A DNA stretch of 24,222 nt from Chloroflexota bacterium (GTDB lineage Bacteria > Chloroflexota > Anaerolineae > Anaerolineales > Anaerolineaceae). Below, one piece after another: positions 16,101-22,317 of the stretch; positions within the stretch are counted from its first letter, which is position 1; each line of letters begins with the position of its first letter. The translations under genes and the position numbers were made by a program. The stretch covers positions 1-24,222 of the forward strand of contig JAJUJY010000059.1 in assembly GCA_029265085.1 (NCBI GenBank), read 5' to 3'. Below the pieces are notes generated by a model. The model was not told where the DNA came from, made no database searches, and saw only the letters and a program-made list of their open reading frames with translations.

Positions 16101-16624
16101 CAAGGGTCCTGGTTGCTGTTCACCAGCCAGCTGCTTTTCACAAAGCCATAGCGATCGGAAGTCCGCCAGGCATATCTGTACATTAATCCCAGAGAATGGT
16201 TAATTTCCTCAAAAACCAGCGCCGTACCCGCTATATTTTTATATAAATTCCGCTGAACAGCATACACACCATGCTGGCGAATCGAGAACGGTTCCCACAA
16301 ATAGGTTTTACCATTTCGCTCCACCAGAAAAATTGCTTTTGCACCTGTGTTTTCACTGTTATCGGTAATTTTATCAACCGTACAATACGGAAATAAAGCC
16401 TGGTCTGCATTAACCCTCCCTGCGGTAAGTCCACCTGTGGAGGCAATAAACATCCAATGATTTGAGCTGCTGACCAGGCTCATAAAAAATGGAGGCATCC
16501 CATCAAAATCAGATATTTTATAAAATGTTTCCCCTAGCAGTGGAACATATTCCCCAGCAACTTCATGCATTGGCCACTGCTGCAAAGTATCACCAATCAG
16601 AATTGGATGAGATATCTTTTTCAT
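13139..16624 (-). CDS. Clan GH-Q glycoside phosphorylase, probably beta-1,3-oligoglucan (GH161/GH149/GH94-type)
   Basis: This 1161-residue protein resembles inverting disaccharide/oligosaccharide phosphorylases of clan GH-Q. These use phosphate to split a terminal beta-glucosidic bond and yield alpha-glucose-1-phosphate. Visible blocks: YEGNWRDIFQNWEAL near 465-480, EPHNPWANIGYWSDHQI near 521-537, and RPEWNDANN with Asp657, which corresponds to the WND motif holding the general acid in GH94. Classical GH94 enzymes have roughly 800-900 residues; GH149 and GH161 beta-1,3-glucan phosphorylases are longer, which this length fits better. I take ATG 16624 (GGAG five bases before it, 13 bases after the GH16 stop) rather than upstream ATG 16738, which lies inside the GH16 gene. 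No signal peptide: cytoplasmic. GH16 neighbours point to beta-1,3-glucan oligomers. Confidence 0.82.
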   Translation of the reverse strand: MKKISHPILIGDTLQQWPMHEVAGEYVPLLGETFYKISDFDGMPPFFMSLVSSSNHWMFIASTGGLTAGRVNADQALFPYCTVDKITDNSENTGAKAIFLVERNGKTYLWEPFSIRQHGVYAVQRNLYKNIAGTALVFEEINHSLGLMYRYAWRTSDRYGFVKSSWLVNSNQDPCRINVLDGLQNILPANTPSDIQNKLSSLLDAYKHNELILDLGIGIFALNSKLTDLAEPSESLLANTVWQIGLDHNHYLLSSKQVDAFRAGQVLETEAETRGLRGAYFVHAVLEMPANTQQTWHLVAEVSQDAAAIVRLQRWLSGDRVALLAELERDLATNSEYLKKIVASADGLQVSQNKLLTSHHFANVMFNEMRGGYFPDQYIVNITDFVDYVNRLNRFLLEEQSAFFAALPKSLTIDELRARAQESGSADLMRLTNAYLPLAFSRRHGDPSRPWNRFTINIKKKDGSQQFDYEGNWRDIFQNWEALAYSYPEYIENMISVFLNATTVDGYNPYRITRHGLDWELPEPHNPWANIGYWSDHQIIYLLKLMEISCNFHPGFLQKYLDLAVFSYANVPYRIKTYQELLNDPYNTIDFHWELQKTISDRVQEQGADGKLVQSNDGQVLHATMGEKLLVLLLAKLVNFVPEGGIWMNTQRPEWNDANNALVGKGLSIVTLAYLRRYIVFVREMLARSDVLSFAVQAEVEKFFGQIYKILKENEPVLQNSFTEAQRRDLMDALGQAGSDYRWNTYQNNFSGQYTRLPLELVTDFLDLALRYCDHTLRANRRNDHLYHAYNILHLGSGVAKVSHLYEMLEGQVAILSSGLLNGAESLALLESMRQGPLFRPDQHSYILYPDRVLKGFVERNRLLPEQVAGLSLVNELVRAGDESLLVCDENGDYHFAGHIHNLKDVYQALDGLKQQPKFHELVPRDTAQIEALFEQTFHHDQFTGRSGTFFAYEGLGSIYWHMVSKLLLAVQETIYRTKNEPTITRLIECYADIRAGQCFNKTPAEYGAFPTDPYSHTPAGQGAKQPGMTGMVKEEVLARFAELGVVIADGRLGFDLLLLDQAEFLQAPETAAFINVHGQSIPLELPAGTLAYSICQVPVILKSSSTESIAVFRRDGSVQNIDGHWLDAENSQHIFCRDGIVHHLEVNVHTNSLLTSKRQL

Positions 16625-16637
16625 TGCTACTCCAAAA

Positions 16638-17465
16638 TTAGAGGTTGTCCGCGGCAGGACGGGTAACTTTGACCCAATCGACCAGCATACGCACCTGATT
16701 GTTTTGAATAGCCTGCACGGTACAATCAGGCAAACCATAATAAGGGCGGTGAACGTTGTTTATCTTATATGGATAAATCCCACCCAAAGCAAAATTTAGA
16801 ATGACATATTTTGGGTTATTAAAAGTCCAGGGACCAAAATACTCCACCATAGGTCGGGTAACCCGATAGATTACATTCTCGTCAATCTTAAAAACAAGTT
16901 CATCTGCATCGTTCCAATCCACACAATAAATATGCCAAGCTGTTGCATCATGATCACTAGAAAAATAGTAGTTGTTCACCAATCCATGATCTCCGGAATA
17001 ACCTGGCCCATGAATCGCTGCATTTACCCAGCCCGGTTCACCAACGTTTTCCATAATATCGATCTCTCCACAACCAGGCCATTTTCCCTTGCCTACCATC
17101 CAAAAAGCAGGCCATAATCCGATCCCAGCCGGCAATTTAATCCGCGCAGATATACTGCCGTAGGTACATTCCACTTTTCCAGAAGTATTAATCCTTCCAG
17201 AAACGAAATCAAAACGCTGGCCGTCTGCGGTCAAAAAATTTGGCCGCCAACGCGGATGAATCACCAGCACCCCGCAAGCATCTTCCACCTGTCCGGGGAT
17301 GGTGTAAATCGTATCCACTGAGTCGATATAAGCCTGCTGCTCTTTATTGAACACTTCACCCGTCACGATTACGTTCCACTTTGTACGATCGAGAACCGGC
17401 GCATTAAAATCATCGAAAAAAATTATTTCCTGGGCCACAGGTTTATCACTAACCATTTCTATCAT
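16638..17465 (-). CDS. GH16 beta-glucanase without signal peptide
   Basis: This 275-residue protein is a single GH16 catalytic domain. The catalytic motif CGEIDIMENVG gives nucleophile Glu134, assisting Asp136 and acid/base Glu139. AFWMVGKGKWPGCGEIDIME is the usual laminarinase-type setting without the extra methionine-loop seen in lichenases. The N-terminus is MIEMVSDKPVAQEI, with no hydrophobic stretch. The codon pair before ATG is TAA-ATA in frame, so a longer exported form is excluded at this position. It is therefore probably cytoplasmic, unlike its neighbour, and would trim imported oligosaccharides ahead of the phosphorylase. Export by a non-classical route cannot be excluded. Gaps are 42 bases to the upstream GH16 and 13 to the phosphorylase. 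Confidence 0.88.
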   Translation of the reverse strand: MIEMVSDKPVAQEIIFFDDFNAPVLDRTKWNVIVTGEVFNKEQQAYIDSVDTIYTIPGQVEDACGVLVIHPRWRPNFLTADGQRFDFVSGRINTSGKVECTYGSISARIKLPAGIGLWPAFWMVGKGKWPGCGEIDIMENVGEPGWVNAAIHGPGYSGDHGLVNNYYFSSDHDATAWHIYCVDWNDADELVFKIDENVIYRVTRPMVEYFGPWTFNNPKYVILNFALGGIYPYKINNVHRPYYGLPDCTVQAIQNNQVRMLVDWVKVTRPAADNL

Positions 17466-17507
17466 TATTTAATTCCTGAACAACCAATAAATCTGTAATA
17501 AGGCGCT

Positions 17508-18332
17508 TTACTTCACCTTTTGAAACACACGAACATAATCTACAAGATACTGTCTCGGAAACGTTACATCCAGGCCAACCGGTCCGGGCAAGACTCCGCC
17601 AATTGCAAGGTTAAGAATGATGAAATAAGGCTGGTCAAACACCCATTCCCGGTCACCGACATCCGCTCGTGTCACCGTATGGTATAACTGGCCATCAAAA
17701 TACCAATCAATCTGTCCTTCTTGCCATTCAATTGCATACGTGTGAAAGTCATCGGCAATGTTGAAGCTCTGTCGATTCCACTTGCTGATGCCCAATGCGC
17801 CAGAATAGCCAGGGCCGTGAGCAGTGCCAAAGATCAGGTCCGGCTCTTTGCCAATGTATTCCATGATATCGATCTCGCCGCAATCAGGCCAATTGGAACC
17901 GTTAAAGGATGAACCCAACATCCAAAAAGCGGGCCACAACCCCTTGCCTGCTGGCACTTTGAGGCGTGCTTCAATACGCCCGTATTGAAAATTTTGCAGA
18001 CCTTGAGTCTTCAAACGAGCGGATGTGTAGTATGAGCCTTCATATTTTTCCTGCAGGGCTTCAATCACCAACATCCCATTTTCGATGCGTGCATTCTCCG
18101 GGCGGTTGGTATAATATTGGGCTTCCCCATTGCCCCATCCACCCGCGCCAAGATCATAAGTCCAGTTCTTTGGATCAATCGTTTTGCCATCGAATTCATC
18201 ATTCCAAAGTAATTCGTAGCCTTCAGGAGGAGAAATTTTGGGTGAGGGTGCTCCACACGCTGCCAACATAGACAGCAAGACAATTGCCAGTATCAAGCGC
18301 ACAACCTGACGAGAATAAAAATTAAGACGCAT
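17508..18332 (-). CDS. Lipoprotein GH16 endo-beta-1,3-glucanase (laminarinase-like)
   Basis: This 274-residue GH16 enzyme has a lipoprotein signal peptide: hydrophobic segment 12-22 and lipobox LAAC with Cys26 as the lipidation site. It is then displayed at the cell surface. The catalytic motif is CGEIDIMEYIG with nucleophile Glu153, Asp155 and acid/base Glu158. The preceding LWPAFWMLG block is typical of bacterial beta-1,3-glucanases. It would depolymerise laminarin or related beta-glucans outside the cell and feed oligomers to the ABC importer encoded just upstream. A strong ribosome site AGAGGAG lies seven bases before ATG. A 156-bp gap with a hairpin separates it from the permease gene, so it may be expressed at a different level from the transporter. 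Confidence 0.92.
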   Translation of the reverse strand: MRLNFYSRQVVRLILAIVLLSMLAACGAPSPKISPPEGYELLWNDEFDGKTIDPKNWTYDLGAGGWGNGEAQYYTNRPENARIENGMLVIEALQEKYEGSYYTSARLKTQGLQNFQYGRIEARLKVPAGKGLWPAFWMLGSSFNGSNWPDCGEIDIMEYIGKEPDLIFGTAHGPGYSGALGISKWNRQSFNIADDFHTYAIEWQEGQIDWYFDGQLYHTVTRADVGDREWVFDQPYFIILNLAIGGVLPGPVGLDVTFPRQYLVDYVRVFQKVK

Positions 18333-18418
18333 GGAATACTCCTCTGAAAATAACCAGTGTGAACAATCATCTTATTCAGGCTTAGCCTAAACAGGATGGG
18401 TCAGTCAATAGATTGTGG

Positions 18419-18443
18419 AGGGGCAGAACCCCTTTCTGCCCCT
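18419..18443 (-). other. Intergenic stem-loop between permease and GH16 genes
   Basis: The 9-bp arms AGGGGCAGA (18419-18427) and TCTGCCCCT (18435-18443) enclose a 7-base loop, 46 bases past the second permease stop codon. No U-tract follows on the minus strand, so this looks like an mRNA stability or processing element, or a leaky terminator, and not a full stop. Confidence 0.55.
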
Positions 18444-18488
18444 TTGTGTCAGCCAGAATGGTTTTTCCCAGTGGCTTTTAATTAACAG

Positions 18489-19328
18489 TTAGCCTTTCAC
18501 TGCACCAGCGGTCAGACCGGAAACAATGTAGCGCTGCAAGAACAGGAACATCACCACCATCGGGAAGGTCAACATCAGCACCGCAGCGGCCAGTGTAGGC
18601 CAATTGCTTCCATAAACTCCCTGGAAAACAATTAATCCGCGCGTGATGGGGTAATAATTCTTGTTGGTCAGGTAGATGGTTGGCGCAATGATTTCATTCC
18701 AGATGCCAATGGCATGCAGAACAATCACGGTGGCAATGGCTGGCCGGATCAATGGCAGCACAATCGACCAAACAAAGCGGAAATATCCACAACCTTCCAG
18801 GGCTGCTGCTTCATCCAGTTCTGTAGGAAGTGTTTTAATGTAATTGACCAGGATGATGATACCCATTGGATTGACCAAAAACAGCATAATGTAGCCAATG
18901 GGATTGTTATATAAGCCCAGGTTCAAGATTAATTGAAATTGCGGGATCAGCGCAGGCGGTAAAAACAAAGCAATGACAAAAAGTGTCAACAATGGGCCAG
19001 AATATTTGACGTACTTTCGCGCAATTGGGAAAGCCACAAAAACTGCAGTAATGGTGTAGATAGCCGTCGCTGAGAAGGTGTAAATCAGAGAATTTAAGAG
19101 ATACTGCGGAAAGTTTGCTTTCTGCCAGGCATCCGTAAAATTCTTGAAGTTGATTGTCGTGGTCAGTCCTGCCGCATCCTTCATAAAAGCAGGCATGGTC
19201 TTCAGCGAAGTATTAACCAACATGAGCAGCGGACCAAGATAAGCGACGGCCAATATAATCAGGAATAGATATGAGGCAATCAATCCCCAATTAATAGGTT
19301 TACGAGAGGCGCGGGTCAAGTTGCTCAT
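18489..19328 (-). CDS. CUT1-family sugar ABC transporter permease (MalG/UgpE-type)
   Basis: This 279-residue inner-membrane permease has six predicted membrane segments and the EAA loop that docks the ATPase: ELDEAAALEGCGYFRF at about 171-186, with the conserved Gly179. It is the second of a CUT1 pair and imports oligosaccharides delivered by the binding lipoprotein. Its ATG overlaps the stop of the first permease by four bases (ATGA), so the two are translationally coupled. The C-terminal ending LTAGAVKG is the family's usual tail. No ATPase gene is present nearby. Confidence 0.95.
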   Translation of the reverse strand: MSNLTRASRKPINWGLIASYLFLIILAVAYLGPLLMLVNTSLKTMPAFMKDAAGLTTTINFKNFTDAWQKANFPQYLLNSLIYTFSATAIYTITAVFVAFPIARKYVKYSGPLLTLFVIALFLPPALIPQFQLILNLGLYNNPIGYIMLFLVNPMGIIILVNYIKTLPTELDEAAALEGCGYFRFVWSIVLPLIRPAIATVIVLHAIGIWNEIIAPTIYLTNKNYYPITRGLIVFQGVYGSNWPTLAAAVLMLTFPMVVMFLFLQRYIVSGLTAGAVKG

Positions 19329-20254
19329 CCCATGATCCTTTCTTCTCTGCGGCGCAGAATATTCTGTACTAGCAATCCGATCACCAAAACCAGGACAAAC
19401 AGAACCATCGAAGCTGCTGCTGCATAGCCTTGCCGGAAGCTGCTGGTAACACTACCAGAGGTTTGGCCAAAGCCCATTGCATAAATCAGGTAGCCCAACA
19501 CCTGCGTATTGTTACGATACCCAATCAGCACCAGGAATAATTGCCACGCTTGTAAACTTCCAATAATATTTAACAGAAGGTTGGTATTGACACTGGGGGT
19601 TAATAATGGCCAGGTAACATTGGTAAAAACTTGCCAGTTACTTGCACCATCAATGCGGGCTGCCTCGTACATTTCCGTAGAAATTGTTTGCAACCCTGAT
19701 AAAAAGATCATCATGGTGACCCCCACGTTAGCCCAGATTTGGACAACAATGACCCACATGAATGCCTGAGTAGGTGGGCCACCCAAAAACTCCGAGCGCA
19801 GCCCAAACAACTTAAGCAGCTCCGCCATGGGACCGCCCAATGGGTACAGGAACAAGGTCCAGATTAAGCCTTGAATAACTACACCCAGGATAACCGGCAT
19901 AAAATAAATCGTGCGAAAGAAATTGCGGCCGCGAATACGGGGATTATTCAAAATGACAGCCGCTGCCAGGCCAATTAAAAACTGGATCGTAGTGACAAAA
20001 AATGAGAAAATCAGCGTTCGGCCTAATGCCGCAAAGTTATCTTTAGACGCTTGCCCCATCAGGAGGAATTCTTTGTAGTTTGCCAGGCCGACCCAATTAA
20101 TCGCTGCACCTTTCAACCCCGTGGCATCCGTCAGCGAATACACTGAGGTCGCCAGCGACGGTCCGAGTGAGATCAATAAATAGAAAGCAATCCCAGGGAG
20201 CAGCAACAAATAGGGTAACGCTCTTGACCAACCACGACCAAAATGATAGTTCAT
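19325..20254 (-). CDS. CUT1-family sugar ABC transporter permease (MalF/UgpA-type)
   Basis: This 309-residue permease carries six membrane segments and the EAA motif EMYEAARIDGASNWQVF at about 194-210 with conserved Gly203. It pairs with the adjacent MalG-type permease to form the channel for oligosaccharide uptake. A very strong ribosome site AGGAGGG lies six bases before ATG. This may compensate for reduced read-through past the hairpin at 20283-20317, which separates it from the binding-protein gene. The 4-base overlap with the next gene supports a fixed 1:1 ratio of the permeases. Confidence 0.95.
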   Translation of the reverse strand: MNYHFGRGWSRALPYLLLLPGIAFYLLISLGPSLATSVYSLTDATGLKGAAINWVGLANYKEFLLMGQASKDNFAALGRTLIFSFFVTTIQFLIGLAAAVILNNPRIRGRNFFRTIYFMPVILGVVIQGLIWTLFLYPLGGPMAELLKLFGLRSEFLGGPPTQAFMWVIVVQIWANVGVTMMIFLSGLQTISTEMYEAARIDGASNWQVFTNVTWPLLTPSVNTNLLLNIIGSLQAWQLFLVLIGYRNNTQVLGYLIYAMGFGQTSGSVTSSFRQGYAAAASMVLFVLVLVIGLLVQNILRRREERIMG

Positions 20255-20282
20255 GCTATCCCTCCTCTTTCCTGATCAAGGT

Positions 20283-20317
20283 TTCAGGCTTCCCACCGAC
20301 CGGGTGGGAAGCCTGAA
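20283..20317 (-). other. Strong stem-loop between binding-protein and permease genes
   Basis: Perfect 15-bp arms TTCAGGCTTCCCACC (20283-20297) and GGTGGGAAGCCTGAA (20303-20317) enclose the 5-base loop GACCG. The hairpin begins 11 bases past the binding-protein stop codon. On the minus strand it is followed by AAACCTTGATC and not a U-tract, so it is unlikely to terminate fully. It fits a 3' stabilising or processing hairpin that lets the binding protein be made in excess over the permeases, as known for the malE-malF intergenic region. Confidence 0.75.
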
Positions 20318-20328
20318 TAGAAAAGGTC

Positions 20329-21699
20329 TTATTTTGCTGCGTCGAGACCGGACTGCAGGTCAGCCTGGACCTTGTCAGCCAGTTCTTTCGCATCGTCATA
20401 GGTACCAAAAGGCGCGAAGTAGGAAGCCCACGGGTTGGCGAACTGTCCGGCGCCCTTCGGGGCAACCCAATACTGTTCGTAACCTACGCGGAAGTTAGCC
20501 AGGTACGGAGCCACTTCGGCACCGATCTTGGTATCTAACGTGGCGGTTGGCTGCGTGGGGATGAAACCAACAGCATTGGCGAAGGCCTGGTAATTTTCGG
20601 GGGCTGAGAATTCGGTCAGGTACGCAATAGCTGCATCTTTGTTAGGGGTCTTGGCCGCAATCGCCCAACCCTGGTCGTATTTACCAAACAAATACTTGTT
20701 GTCGTCAGCATTGTCAGAGCCTGGGAAGGGGATATAGCCCCAATCGAAGGCCGGTTCAGCCGCTTCGATCGCGGAGGCATACCAGGTACCGCCGGGGAAC
20801 ATGGCTACTGCGCCGGAAGCAAAGCGACCGGGAGCCGCATCACCAGCCACACCACTTGCACCCTCTTCCATCATATTCTGGGCGTAAACCTTCATCTTTT
20901 CCCACATACCCAGGGACTTCTCGTCATTCCATTTGATCGTACCGGTCCACAGACCTTCCACCAGGCCAGCCTGATCAGGATAAATGGAGCCAGTTAAGCC
21001 GTACGCACCCACAAAAATAGGCCAGCCATCTTTACCACCGGCGGTCATACAGGGGGTACCAGCAGCAACGAAGGTTTCGCAAGCCTTTGCCAGTTCGCTC
21101 CAGGTAGTAGGAACGGTGAGGTTATTGGCAGCGAACAGATCTTTATTATAGTAGATACCGCTGTAAGAAACACGTCCGAGATTGACCGCATACACCTTGC
21201 CGTTATAGGAACCGGCATCTTTGATCGTGGGCTCGTCGTAATTCTTCACGAATGGCTGATCGGTGATGTCCATCAGCAGGCCAGCTTCAATTAACTGCTG
21301 CCAGTTTGGGGGATCAACATTCTTCATGTAGGGCTGGGCTGCATTTGCAAAGCCGAAGATATCGATCACGTCAATGTCGTTGGCGGTCAAGCGAGTCTGG
21401 GTGACGGTGCTCAGATCATTCGCATTCACGACGGACATATCAACCGTCACATTCGGATACTTTTCCTGGAATTTGGCGTTGAATTCTTCCATGAAGGCAA
21501 CCATTGGCGGGTTCTGGTGAACCAGCACGCGCAGGGTTACTTTCTCTGCGGGAGCTTCAGGGGCTTTGGTAGCTTCCGTGGTCGTTGAACCAGTATCCGC
21601 AGCGGGCTGTGTTTCCGTCGCTGCCGGCGTTGAACAGGCAGACAAAGCCATGCTCAAGATGACCAAAATGGCCATAGCAAACAAAAACGCTTTTTTCAT
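20329..21699 (-). CDS. CUT1 ABC transporter sugar-binding lipoprotein (family 1 solute-binding protein)
   Basis: This 456-residue solute-binding protein begins with a lipoprotein signal (MKKAFLFAMA...), and lipobox LSAC gives Cys22 as the lipid anchor. A linker of about 30 residues rich in Thr, Ala, Pro and Glu follows, then a family-1 extracellular sugar-binding fold with VTLRVLVHQ, the YSGIYYNKDLF block, AMFPGGTWYAS, and the C-terminal AIAYLTEFSAPENYQAF. It captures oligosaccharides and hands them to the two permeases. By context the ligand should be beta-1,3-gluco-oligosaccharides, but sequence alone does not prove this. AAGGAG lies eight bases before ATG. A strong hairpin follows the stop codon. 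Confidence 0.95.
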   Translation of the reverse strand: MKKAFLFAMAILVILSMALSACSTPAATETQPAADTGSTTTEATKAPEAPAEKVTLRVLVHQNPPMVAFMEEFNAKFQEKYPNVTVDMSVVNANDLSTVTQTRLTANDIDVIDIFGFANAAQPYMKNVDPPNWQQLIEAGLLMDITDQPFVKNYDEPTIKDAGSYNGKVYAVNLGRVSYSGIYYNKDLFAANNLTVPTTWSELAKACETFVAAGTPCMTAGGKDGWPIFVGAYGLTGSIYPDQAGLVEGLWTGTIKWNDEKSLGMWEKMKVYAQNMMEEGASGVAGDAAPGRFASGAVAMFPGGTWYASAIEAAEPAFDWGYIPFPGSDNADDNKYLFGKYDQGWAIAAKTPNKDAAIAYLTEFSAPENYQAFANAVGFIPTQPTATLDTKIGAEVAPYLANFRVGYEQYWVAPKGAGQFANPWASYFAPFGTYDDAKELADKVQADLQSGLDAAK

Positions 21700-21742
21700 C
21701 TTCTTTGCTCCTTAAAAATTTGAACTACAGGTGAACTTGGAT

Positions 21743-21759
21743 TCCGGATTAATTCCGGA
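21743..21759. repeat. Two TCCGGA palindromes spaced 5 bp, upstream of the binding-protein gene
   Basis: TCCGGA occurs at 21743-21748 and again at 21754-21759, giving both a direct and an inverted repeat with spacer TTAAT. It lies 44-60 bp before the binding-protein start codon. It could be a small regulatory site or a weak hairpin; nothing ties it to a known regulator. Confidence 0.25.
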
Positions 21760-21887
21760 GGTTATTAAACACCACTATTCAAAGGGTGTCATCCACAAGT
21801 TTGACGAACAAGGATCAAAACTTTTCCTTAGAATGAAGATTTCGCTCCTTTCAACCAATTTACACTTGTTGCTGATCAATGGGATCT

Positions 21888-22097
21888 TCAGGATTCTTTT
21901 GCCTGGGTGGATTTTTTGTTTGAACGCTGCGCTAAGGATCGCGCGGCCAGATCAGGTTGGTAATGATATTGCTGGATGATTTGCAGCACATGTTCCCGAG
22001 TTTTTGCTTTTACACCCGGCAAATTATTTGCAACCCGCGAAGCGGTCGCAATGGAAACCCCGGCCAATTTAGCAATTTCTTTCAAGGTGATTTCCAT
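21888..22097 (-). CDS. Stand-alone LacI-type DNA-binding headpiece protein (69 aa)
   Basis: The protein begins [15 protein letters not shown] and continues through the canonical LacI/GalR helix-turn-helix ([10 protein letters not shown]) and the hinge-helix region ([10 protein letters not shown]), then stops after ten polar residues. The roughly 270-residue sugar-binding and dimerisation domain of ordinary LacI regulators is missing, and the 188 bp before the next gene cannot hold it in any frame. ATG 22097 has AGGAT upstream; an in-frame ATG at 22157 would lie upstream of the -10 box and is rejected. It sits between the hybrid kinase and the sugar importer, with a LacI-type operator 22 bp ahead of its own start. 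It could be a minimal regulator controlled in another way, or a decayed one. Intact motifs favour function. Confidence 0.78.
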   Translation of the reverse strand: MEITLKEIAKLAGVSIATASRVANNLPGVKAKTREHVLQIIQQYHYQPDLAARSLAQRSNKKSTQAKES

Positions 22098-22118
22098 AAC
22101 CAATCCTATCCTGAAAAT

Positions 22119-22132
22119 TGGTAACGCTTTCA
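22119..22132. promoter_or_regulatory. LacI/GalR-type operator
   Basis: TGGTAACGCTTTCA agrees with the LacI-family/cre-type consensus TGWNANCGNTNWCA at all but one constrained position and has the typical central CG. It covers the predicted transcription start of the LacI-headpiece gene, a repressing position. Autoregulation by the headpiece protein, or control by another LacI-family regulator, is likely. Confidence 0.6.
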
Positions 22133-22137
22133 TTTTT

Positions 22138-22143
22138 ATTATA
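22138..22143 (-). promoter_or_regulatory. Candidate -10 box (TATAAT) for the LacI-headpiece gene and perhaps the sugar operon
   Basis: A consensus TATAAT on the minus strand lies 41 bases before ATG 22097, just upstream of the LacI-type operator. At 16-18 bp further upstream there is no good -35 hexamer; that place is filled by the dyad at 22148-22174, as expected for an activator-dependent promoter. Confidence 0.45.
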
Positions 22144-22147
22144 AAAA

Positions 22148-22174
22148 TTTTGTCCATGAATTACATGGACAAAA
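22148..22174. promoter_or_regulatory. 27-bp dyad: activator site in the -35 region or terminator of the hybrid kinase gene
   Basis: The 11-bp arms TTTTGTCCATG (22148-22158) and CATGGACAAAA (22164-22174) are perfect inverted repeats around a 5-base spacer. As DNA it overlaps the -35 region of the promoter at 22138-22143, a typical site for a dimeric activator. As minus-strand RNA it forms a hairpin followed by TTTTTAT, 143 bases past the hybrid kinase stop codon, so it could also be an intrinsic terminator. Both roles may coexist. Confidence 0.55.
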
Positions 22175-22317
22175 CCGTGCGCGACCAGGAGGATTCATAG
22201 CATGTACCTTATGGAATTGCCTAAGGAAAAGTTAACACCAAAAGCACCTTGCCAGGCATACCAATCTCGCAGGGTAGGTGGATTTGTATATTCCTTTGGC
22301 AGGTTAATCTGGCAACA

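Noticed and set aside
16625..16738. 38-residue N-terminal extension of the phosphorylase
   Set aside because: It overlaps the 3' end of the GH16 gene in another frame, has no family resemblance, and ATG 16624 has a proper ribosome site.
20214..20222. GGTAACGCT inside the first permease gene, sharing nine bases with the LacI-type operator
   Set aside because: Only half of the operator is matched and the site lies in coding sequence near the start of a conserved protein.
22098..22157. 20-residue N-terminal extension of the LacI headpiece
   Set aside because: It would contain the operator and lie upstream of the -10 box; LacI proteins start right before the helix-turn-helix as ATG 22097 does.
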